In this document: in pieces, positions 57,362-64,000 of the stretch
Position numbering within the stretch: position 1 is the first letter of the stretch
Layout of the letters: each line of letters opens with the position of its first letter
NCBI RefSeq assembly: GCF_024710485.1
Contig: NZ_JANJUQ010000045.1
Coordinates: 62,001 to 126,000, forward strand
Direction of reading: 5' to 3'
Length of the DNA: 64,000 bases
Source: Flavobacterium sp.
GTDB taxonomy: Bacteria > Bacteroidota > Bacteroidia > Flavobacteriales > Flavobacteriaceae
Translations under genes and position numbers: made by a program
The notes under the pieces: model-generated
The model's database searches: none
Told to the model about the DNA's origin: nothing
The model's input: the letters and a program-made list of their open reading frames with translations, nothing else

Positions 57362-58555
57362 ATGAACATTCACGAATATCAAGGAAAAGAAATTTTAGCC
57401 AGTTACGGTGTAAGAGTGCAACGCGGCATTGTGGCTAACAGTCCGGTTGAAGCAGTCGCAGCTGCCAAACAATTAACAGCAGAAACCGGAACAGGATGGC
57501 ACGTTATTAAAGCGCAAATTCATGCCGGAGGTAGAGGAAAAGGCGGCGGCGTAAAATTGGCCAAAAACTTGCAACAAGTAGAAGAGTTGTCAGAGCAAAT
57601 CATCGGGATGATGCTGAAAACACCTCAAACACCGCCGGAAGGTAAAAAAGTACACAAAGTATTGGTAGCTGAAGATGTTTACTATCCCGGAGAAAGTGAA
57701 ACCCAAGAGTTCTACATGTCGGTTTTATTGAATAGAGCCAAAGGAAGAAACATGATTATGTATTCAACCGAAGGCGGAATGGACATTGAAGAAGTAGCCG
57801 AACACACACCACATTTAATTTTTACTGAAGAAATTGATCCTGCTGTAGGATTGCAAGGTTTCCAAGCCAGAAGAATTGCTTTCAATTTAGGGCTTTCAGG
57901 AAATGCGTTCAAAGAAATGGTGAAGTTCGTTGAGTCTTTGTACAACGCTTACATTGGTTCTGATGCTTCTATGTTTGAAATCAATCCGGTTTTAAAAACT
58001 TCTGACAACAAAATTATGGCTGTTGATGCCAAGGTGAATATTGATGATAACGCTTTGTTCAGACAACCTAAATATGCTGACATGCGCGACATTCGTGAGG
58101 AAAATCCAATCGAAGTGGAAGCGAAAGAAGTTGGATTAAACTACGTTGACCTTGACGGAACGGTAGGTTGTATGGTAAACGGTGCCGGATTGGCTATGGC
58201 TACCATGGACTTAATCAAATACGCAGGTTTCGAGCCGGCTAACTTCTTAGACGTTGGAGGAACTGCAGATGCTAAACGTGTTGAAACAGCTTTCCGTATC
58301 ATCTTAAAAGATCCTAATGTAAAAGCTATTTTGATTAACATCTTCGGTGGTATCGTACGTTGTGACCGTGTAGCTCAAGGTGTTGTTGATGCTTACAAAA
58401 ACATGGGCGATGCGATTAAAGTGCCGATTATTGTTCGTTTACAAGGAACCAATGCGGAAATTGCTAAAGAATTAATCGACAATTCCGGTATGCCAATTTT
58501 ATCTGCGGTACAATTCCAAGAAGCAGCCGACCAAGTGAAAGCAGCTTTATCTTAA
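57362..58555 (+). CDS. sucC: Succinate-CoA ligase (ADP-forming) subunit beta
   Basis: The 397-residue enzyme subunit of the TCA cycle carries an ATP-grasp domain at the N-terminus ([40 protein letters not shown]) and the CoA-ligase domain at the C-terminus ([39 protein letters not shown]). It works with SucD, whose gene is not adjacent. The ORF track begins 26 codons upstream; the start at 57362 gives the standard N-terminus. Confidence 0.98.
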   Translation: MNIHEYQGKEILASYGVRVQRGIVANSPVEAVAAAKQLTAETGTGWHVIKAQIHAGGRGKGGGVKLAKNLQQVEELSEQIIGMMLKTPQTPPEGKKVHKVLVAEDVYYPGESETQEFYMSVLLNRAKGRNMIMYSTEGGMDIEEVAEHTPHLIFTEEIDPAVGLQGFQARRIAFNLGLSGNAFKEMVKFVESLYNAYIGSDASMFEINPVLKTSDNKIMAVDAKVNIDDNALFRQPKYADMRDIREENPIEVEAKEVGLNYVDLDGTVGCMVNGAGLAMATMDLIKYAGFEPANFLDVGGTADAKRVETAFRIILKDPNVKAILINIFGGIVRCDRVAQGVVDAYKNMGDAIKVPIIVRLQGTNAEIAKELIDNSGMPILSAVQFQEAADQVKAALS

Positions 58556-58581
58556 TATTGTTTTAAACCAATACAAATAAT

Positions 58582-58607
58582 CCCGAGTTTTGGCTCGGGT
58601 TTTTTTT
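58582..58607 (+). terminator. Terminator after sucC
   Basis: CCCGAG-ttttgg-CTCGGG is followed by eight T, 26 bp after the sucC stop. Confidence 0.88.
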
Positions 58608-58670
58608 GTCAAATTCTCAACTAAAGTCGGTAAATACTCATTTGCTGTTTTTCCCTCCGAATGGAAATCT

Positions 58671-58678
58671 TACATTTG
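58671..58678 (+). promoter_or_regulatory. Promoter -7 box of the sensor kinase operon
   Basis: TACATTTG matches TAnnTTTG and lies 24 nt before the ATG at 58703. It lies within the longer ORF of the track, arguing for the downstream start. Confidence 0.6.
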
Positions 58679-58702
58679 TTATATAGCATTGACTTTATTA
58701 TC

Positions 58703-60664
58703 ATGAGAAAATTTTACCCTTTCATAGTGGCTTTGTGGTGTTCAGCCGTTTTTTCGGTTGCAGCCCAAAAGACCAAAGCCGACAGCTTGATAACAGTGCT
58801 TGGCAAAACCAAAAATGACATCGACAAAGCCCAATTACTCAATGCTATAGCTGATGCCTACAAGACTTCGGATCCTAAAGCTATGAAGGTTTATGCCCAA
58901 AAAGCTTTCGATTTGGCTCAGAAAACAGACTACCAATTGGCCAAAGGGAATGCGATGTTGAATTTAGGAAACGCTAATATTATCTTAGGCGACTATCCGA
59001 AAGCATTACGCTATTTTACTGATGCCCAGCATGTATTTGAAAATGCCGCGGCAGCTACTGATATAGAGCAGCAAAAAGGACTGGCCAAAGCCCTGGGTAG
59101 TATCGGGATTGTCTTTTCGGAACAGAGTAATTATGCCAAAGCATTGCAGTATTATCTTAAATCGGTCAAGATTTACGAGCAACTTCGGGATGAAGAAAAA
59201 TGCGCCAAGTTGTATAATAATATCGGTATCGTATATAAATCATTGGCTTCCGATTTTAAAGCCTTGGCTTATTTCGTTAAAGCGCAAAAAATACAAGAGC
59301 AATTAGCTGATCCGAATATAGGAATTACGTACACCAACATTGCCAATGCTTATTTAAAGCAAAACAATCCGGAGAAAGCTTTTGAATACTACACCAAAGC
59401 CAAATCGGCTTTAGACCAACACCCGAATCCTCGTGCTTTGGGCGAATGGTACAACAATGTCGGTTTGTATTTCAAAATGACTAAACAATCTGAGAAAGCG
59501 ATTCTTCATTGGAATAATGCCATTCAAACTTTTGATAGCATAGAAGATAAATTTGGGGTAGGCGATACGTATTTGTTGTTGGGACAATTGTATATGGAAC
59601 AAAACAAAGCACAACAAGCTATTTTTTTTGCTGAAAAAGCTTTGGTGCTGGCTAAATCGATTAAAGTATTAGAACAACAAGTGATTGCTGAAAAATTGTT
59701 GAGTGACATTTATGCCAAACAAAACAATTCGGCTCAAGCCTTGTTGCACTTTAAAGCGTACAGTATTGCTAAAGACAGTTTAACCAACGAAGAAAACATC
59801 CGCCGAACGGTAGAAGAAGAAATGGCTTTCGATTTTGAAAAACGCGAGGCTATCCATCAAAAAGAAATCGAAAAACGCGATTTACTGTTACAAGAAGAAT
59901 CCAAACGCAATGTGCTGCAACTGATATTTGCGGCGGTTTTCGGTTTGCTGCTTTTTGGTATTGCGTTTCTGATTTACAATAGAATTCAGCTGAAAAAGAA
60001 TTTAACGTTGCAAAAAGAATTGGCCGAGTACGAACAAAAAGCCTTGCATTTGCAAATGAATCCGCATTTTGTGTTCAATTGTTTGGGTTCGATATCAAGT
60101 TTTATCGTTCAAAACGGAACCGATTCGGCCATCAAGTATTTGTCGAAATTCTCCAAATTAATGCGATTGACGCTTGAATATTCAAAAGAATCTCTCATTC
60201 CTATCGACAAAGAAATTGAGAGTTTGCAAAACTATTTGGAACTCGAGCAATTGCGCTTCAATAACAAGTTTACCTTTTCCATTTTCAAAAGTGATGCTAT
60301 TGAAGACGATATGGCTATTCCCCCTTTATTGTTACAACCTTTTGTGGAAAATGCCATCATTCACGGTGTCATTCCCAAAAAAGAAATCGGCAGTATAGCG
60401 GTTCGGTTTACTTTAGAAAAAGATAGCTTGCTTTGCACCGTAGAAGACAATGGTATAGGGTTCAACGAGTCAAAATCGCAAAAACAATATTCGGTAGTAG
60501 CGCACAAATCGATGGCGTTGGATATTACCAAGAAGCGTTTGGAAATGATAGAATCGACTACCAAACAAAAAACAGAATTCAGCATAAAAGAAATCAAAAA
60601 TACCAACGGTGAAGCAACAGGAACTAAAGTGATTTTGCATTTACCTATTCAATATATCAAATGA
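58703..60664 (+). CDS. TPR-containing sensor histidine kinase (LytS/YehU type)
   Basis: The 653-residue protein has a signal sequence (MRKFYPFIVALWCSAVFSVAAQ), a periplasmic series of TPR repeats (about 30-350, with phrases such as AKALGSIGIVFSEQSNYAKALQYYLKSVKIYEQ in part), a coiled-coil stretch, one membrane helix (LIFAAVFGLLLFGIAFLIY, about 406-427), and a His_kinase domain with the phosphoacceptor His in LQMNPHFVFNCLGS (about 454), the N box ENAIIHG and the G box VEDNGIGF. The TPR region may sense an envelope ligand or partner. It overlaps the regulator gene by 4 bases (ATGA), so the two form a two-component pair. The ORF track starts 14 codons upstream. Confidence 0.93.
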   Translation: MRKFYPFIVALWCSAVFSVAAQKTKADSLITVLGKTKNDIDKAQLLNAIADAYKTSDPKAMKVYAQKAFDLAQKTDYQLAKGNAMLNLGNANIILGDYPKALRYFTDAQHVFENAAAATDIEQQKGLAKALGSIGIVFSEQSNYAKALQYYLKSVKIYEQLRDEEKCAKLYNNIGIVYKSLASDFKALAYFVKAQKIQEQLADPNIGITYTNIANAYLKQNNPEKAFEYYTKAKSALDQHPNPRALGEWYNNVGLYFKMTKQSEKAILHWNNAIQTFDSIEDKFGVGDTYLLLGQLYMEQNKAQQAIFFAEKALVLAKSIKVLEQQVIAEKLLSDIYAKQNNSAQALLHFKAYSIAKDSLTNEENIRRTVEEEMAFDFEKREAIHQKEIEKRDLLLQEESKRNVLQLIFAAVFGLLLFGIAFLIYNRIQLKKNLTLQKELAEYEQKALHLQMNPHFVFNCLGSISSFIVQNGTDSAIKYLSKFSKLMRLTLEYSKESLIPIDKEIESLQNYLELEQLRFNNKFTFSIFKSDAIEDDMAIPPLLLQPFVENAIIHGVIPKKEIGSIAVRFTLEKDSLLCTVEDNGIGFNESKSQKQYSVVAHKSMALDITKKRLEMIESTTKQKTEFSIKEIKNTNGEATGTKVILHLPIQYIK

Positions 60665-61419
60665 TTACAGCTTTATTAATTGACGACGACAGCAATTTGA
60701 GGAACGGTATGAAAAGCCTATTGGCTCGTTATGCACCTGAAATTAGAATTATTGGAGAAGCCGACAGCGTGGAAACCGGCGTAACATTATTGTTGCAAAA
60801 TCAGCCGCAAGTAGTGTTTCTCGACATTCATTTGGGTGACGGTTCCGGTTTTGATTTGTTGGAAGCCGTTAACCAACGCGGCAAACTCAATTCGCAGATA
60901 GTGTTCATCACGGCCCACGAGCAATATGCTATCAAGGCATTTAGATTCAGTGCCTTGGATTTTTTATTGAAACCCGTTGATCCTGAAGAGTTGCAAAAAG
61001 TCATCGAAAAGCTCAAGCAAGTCATCGACAAAAACGACAATGTAGCGCACATCGATTTGTTATTGGAGAACATTCGGAAGAAAGTCGATAATTTCAAGCG
61101 CATTGCGTTGTCGAATTCCGATGGGATTCATTTGTTTGAAGTCAGCGATATTATCCGCTGCGAAAGCGAAGACAATTACACCAAGTTTTACATCAAAAAC
61201 AGCAAACCGATACTGATTTCTAAAACGTTGAAAGAATACGAAGAATTGTTAACCGAACATGGATTTGAAAGAATTCACCAAAGTCACTTGATTAATTTGG
61301 CCTATTTGAAATCGTATATTAAAAAAGACGGCGGTTATGTGGTAATGGCAGATAATACACATTTGCCGATTTCGCAGCGTAAAAAAGAACGGTTGAATGA
61401 ATTTTTGAAGATGTTGTAG
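60661..61419 (+). CDS. LytTR-family response regulator
   Basis: The 252-residue protein has a receiver domain (residues 1-120) with acidic pocket IDDDSN, phosphoacceptor Asp55 in VVFLDIHLGDGSG, Thr84 in VFITAHEQYA and Lys104 in FLLKPVD, then a LytTR DNA-binding domain (about 145-250: RCESEDNYTKFYIKNSK; FERIHQSHLINLAYLKSYIKKDGG in part). It pairs with the kinase directly upstream. LytTR regulators bind direct repeats near promoters; its targets are not visible, but the T9SS leucine-rich protein gene lies just downstream. Confidence 0.95.
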   Translation: MITALLIDDDSNLRNGMKSLLARYAPEIRIIGEADSVETGVTLLLQNQPQVVFLDIHLGDGSGFDLLEAVNQRGKLNSQIVFITAHEQYAIKAFRFSALDFLLKPVDPEELQKVIEKLKQVIDKNDNVAHIDLLLENIRKKVDNFKRIALSNSDGIHLFEVSDIIRCESEDNYTKFYIKNSKPILISKTLKEYEELLTEHGFERIHQSHLINLAYLKSYIKKDGGYVVMADNTHLPISQRKKERLNEFLKML

Positions 61420-61529
61420 CAAATTCTAATTCAAACGAAGTCGTTACTCATTTAACAAACAGCAACCAAAAAACGGACAGTATCTTTATAAGGTAAAACC
61501 AAAAATCAATCATAACGAATCTCTATATT

Positions 61530-64000
61530 ATGAAAAAATTATACTTTTTATTGTTTCTCATTTCCGGATTAGCCAGTGCGCAGATTATTAATATTCCGGA
61601 TGCGAATTTTAAAGCCAAGTTGTTAATGGCTAGTCCTGACAATCAAATAGCATATAGCACTAATGTCAATGGACATATAAAAATCGATTCAAATAATGAT
61701 GGGGAAATACAAGTAAGCGAAGCCGCTCAAGTGACATATTTAGATGTACAGTTCTCTAACATAAATAGTGTTGTTGGAATTGAATCCTTTACTAATTTAA
61801 TTCAATTTTACTGTACCAATAATAATTTAAGTACTATTGATGTGAGTGGTCTAGTGAATTTGAATTATCTCTACCTAAGAGAAAATAATTTAACGCAAAT
61901 AGATGTTAGCGCTTTAGTGAATTTAAAAACGTTAGATTGCGAAGGCAATAATTTAACCTCTTTGGATTTAAGTAGTCTAACCAACCTTGAAAATTTATTT
62001 GTTAATTACAATCAGCTTACTACTATTACGTTCAATGCTTCCGGTGTTTTTAAAAAAATACACTGTACCGGTAATGTTTTGACCAGTCTTGATTTGAGTA
62101 TGTTTCCCACTCTAACCGAAATTCATTGTAATAATAATTTATTGACTAGTCTTAATGTTGCTAATTTGGTAAATCTCAAGACGTTATTTTGTGGTTACAA
62201 TCAATTGACCTCTATTGATGTGAGTGATTTGATTGCGCTAACCTCTCTTCAATGTTTCAATAACCTGCTCACCTCTCTTGATTTGACGGGACTTACGTCT
62301 GTTCTTTATTTTGGGTGTCAAAACAATTTACTCACTACAATAGATTTCAGCTCGCTTAATTCTGTGAGAAATATTTCTTTGGGGAATGAAGGTTTTGGAA
62401 CGGTTGATTTCAGTACATTGAACAATCCGGACTTAGTTGTTGGATTTGATTTTTGGGGAGGTAATCAAACCGTTTTAGATTTGAGTGTATTGCCTAATTT
62501 GTTAAAGACTAGTTATTATTATACTAATTTGACCAGTGTTGATATCTCTCAGAACCACAATGTGGATGAAGTTTTCTTTACAAATAATTTTGATTTGACC
62601 TACGTAAATATGAAAAATGGGAAGTTAAACTCGTCTTTTTTTAGCGTGTGCCCGTTGTTGGAATTTGTTTGTACAGATGATGTTGAAACGGTTAATGTTC
62701 AAAATCAGTTAAATAATTATGGTTTGGCATCAGTAGTTTGTAATTCTTATTGCACTTTTGTGCCTGGTGGCAATCACAATACTATCTCAGGAACTTTAAC
62801 CTTAGACAGTAACAATAACGGTTGTGATGCAGCGGATGGGTTTAATCCTAATATCCGATTGAACATAGTGAATGGTCTTTCTTCGGGTTCAACATTTACT
62901 AATGCTGACGGACAATACACTTTTTACACATTGGCGGGTAATTTTACAGTAAGTCCGAATATCGAAAATCCGTCTTGGTTTACTATTTCTCCCAACAATG
63001 CTAATTTTAATTTTGCAAATACGAATAATAATAGTGCAACACAAAATTTCTGTATTACACCTAACGGTATTCATCCTGATTTGGAAATTGTTGTTGCTCC
63101 TGTAATTCCGTCGCGTCCCGGCTTTGATGCAGTGTATAAAATTGTTTATCGCAACAAAGGAAACCAAACCTTGTCACAAGCTTACGGTATCAACTTTTTC
63201 TATAACAACAACCTGATGGATTTGGTGTCCACCAGTATAGTGCCAACTTCTGTAGTTAGTGGTGGCCTCTCTTGGGATTATGCCAACTTGCAGCCTTTTG
63301 AAAGTCGGGAGATTTTAGTGACTTTCAATATCAACGCACCAACTGATACTAATCCTGTCAATATAGATGATGTCTTAACCTTTACCGCTTCTATCTTACC
63401 ACAAGCCGGTGATGAAAATACAACGGATAATTTATACGCTTACAACGAAATAGTGGTTGGTTCTTACGATCCGAATGATATTACGTGTTTAGAAGGTGAT
63501 GTGGTTTCTCCCACTGAAATAGGGGATTACTTGCACTATATGATTCGTTTTGAAAACACCGGAACAGCTGAAGCGGAAAACATAGTGGTTCGAACAGAAG
63601 TCAATCCTGCTGATTTTGATATCAATTCTTTACAACTTTTAAATACTTCTCACTCTGTAAACGCTAAGATTACGGGGAATGTAGTAGAGTTTATTTTTCA
63701 GAATATATTATTAGAGTCAGGCGGACACGGAAACGTATTGCTAAAAGTCAAGTCGAAAAATACTTTACAACAAGGCGATGCCGTAAACAAAAGAGCTGAT
63801 ATCTATTTTGATTATAATTATCCGGTAGCTACCAATGAGGCCGAAACTACTTTCCAAGCCCTGAGTAATACCGATTTTGAGCAAGACCAGTCCATCTCGC
63901 TTTACCCTAATCCAACTAAGGATAAAGTAAATATTTCAGGCGATTTTAATTTGCAGTCAGTACAATTGTATGATGTGCAAGGAAGACTATTGCAAACGCA
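61530..64000 (+). CDS. Leucine-rich-repeat T9SS type A cargo protein (runs off the right edge)
   Basis: This gene is missing from the ORF track because it has no stop within the window; I read at least 823 codons. It has a signal peptide (MKKLYFLLFLISGLASAQ), about 10 leucine-rich units of about 21 residues (LVNLKTLDCEGNNLTSLDLS, LTNLENLFVNYNQLTTI), then a linker with DSNNNGCDAADGFNP, beta-rich domains of the DUF11/DUF7619 type (VGSYDPNDITCLEGDVVSPT; LHYMIRFENTGTAEAENIVV) and the start of a type A T9SS domain (SLYPNPTKDKVNIS). Only the final few dozen residues are cut off. It resembles internalin-like surface proteins of Flavobacteria; ligand unknown. The 110 bp upstream has a weak TATCTTTA box. 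Confidence 0.9.
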   Translation, partial: MKKLYFLLFLISGLASAQIINIPDANFKAKLLMASPDNQIAYSTNVNGHIKIDSNNDGEIQVSEAAQVTYLDVQFSNINSVVGIESFTNLIQFYCTNNNLSTIDVSGLVNLNYLYLRENNLTQIDVSALVNLKTLDCEGNNLTSLDLSSLTNLENLFVNYNQLTTITFNASGVFKKIHCTGNVLTSLDLSMFPTLTEIHCNNNLLTSLNVANLVNLKTLFCGYNQLTSIDVSDLIALTSLQCFNNLLTSLDLTGLTSVLYFGCQNNLLTTIDFSSLNSVRNISLGNEGFGTVDFSTLNNPDLVVGFDFWGGNQTVLDLSVLPNLLKTSYYYTNLTSVDISQNHNVDEVFFTNNFDLTYVNMKNGKLNSSFFSVCPLLEFVCTDDVETVNVQNQLNNYGLASVVCNSYCTFVPGGNHNTISGTLTLDSNNNGCDAADGFNPNIRLNIVNGLSSGSTFTNADGQYTFYTLAGNFTVSPNIENPSWFTISPNNANFNFANTNNNSATQNFCITPNGIHPDLEIVVAPVIPSRPGFDAVYKIVYRNKGNQTLSQAYGINFFYNNNLMDLVSTSIVPTSVVSGGLSWDYANLQPFESREILVTFNINAPTDTNPVNIDDVLTFTASILPQAGDENTTDNLYAYNEIVVGSYDPNDITCLEGDVVSPTEIGDYLHYMIRFENTGTAEAENIVVRTEVNPADFDINSLQLLNTSHSVNAKITGNVVEFIFQNILLESGGHGNVLLKVKSKNTLQQGDAVNKRADIYFDYNYPVATNEAETTFQALSNTDFEQDQSISLYPNPTKDKVNISGDFNLQSVQLYDVQGRLLQT

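Overview
The window is a chromosomal segment of a Bacteroidota bacterium, very probably Flavobacterium or a close relative in the Flavobacteriaceae. The assignment rests on a SusC/SusD pair, three cargo proteins with type IX secretion (T9SS) C-terminal domains, a PorP/SprF protein, a PafA-type alkaline phosphatase, promoters of the form TTG-N19-TAnnTTTG, little Shine-Dalgarno signal, and AT-rich intergenic DNA. Genus is an inference from gene content and wording of the proteins, not from a search. I see no rRNA, tRNA, insertion sequence, prophage or CRISPR array.

Layout. 1-3.5 kb: end of a HAD nucleotidase, an unknown secreted protein, rarA (minus) and a rhomboid protease (plus). 3.5-10.8 kb (all minus): rlmB, a SusD lipoprotein, its SusC TonB-dependent partner, and an Omp85-like outer-membrane protein. 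10.9-14.3 kb: str operon rpsL-rpsG-fusA-rpsJ, closed by a terminator. 14.5-28.4 kb: one long S10-spc-alpha cluster, rplC through secY, infA, rpmJ (absent from the ORF track), rpsM, rpsK, rpsD, rpoA, rplQ, closed by a strong terminator. 28.4-39.5 kb: housekeeping genes carA, eno, guaA, pyrG and yidC, with a LysM/PBP1-like protein, an OsmC protein and a DUF3820 protein between them. 39.5-45.4 kb: a fasciclin lipoprotein, a YwqK/MORN protein, mnmA, a T9SS subtilase and a nitronate monooxygenase-like enzyme. 45.8-53.7 kb: a 1672-residue T9SS type B surface protein followed by PorP/SprF and OmpA-family genes, a typical flavobacterial secretion and surface-anchoring trio. 53.8-64 kb: PafA phosphatase, lysA (minus), a small lipoprotein (minus), sucC, a TPR sensor kinase with its LytTR regulator, and a leucine-rich T9SS type A protein that runs off the right edge.

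Most genes are ordinary. The most interesting signals are non-coding. The ribosomal cluster carries three structured intergenic elements: a 15-bp hairpin overlapping a perfect internal promoter between rpsN and rpsH, a multi-stem element before rpsD, and a two-part stem before rplQ. These are candidates for ribosomal-protein autoregulation or operon segmentation. A family of structured dispersed repeats (TAGCCCCGAT ... AGCGGGAA) occurs four times in intergenic DNA; one copy contains a second repeat family inside a long stem. Three genes (rarA, rlmB, guaA) have a promoter-like -7 box ending only 3-4 nt before the ATG, which suggests leaderless transcripts. I found no clearly new multi-gene system; the leader RNAs and repeats are the best leads.
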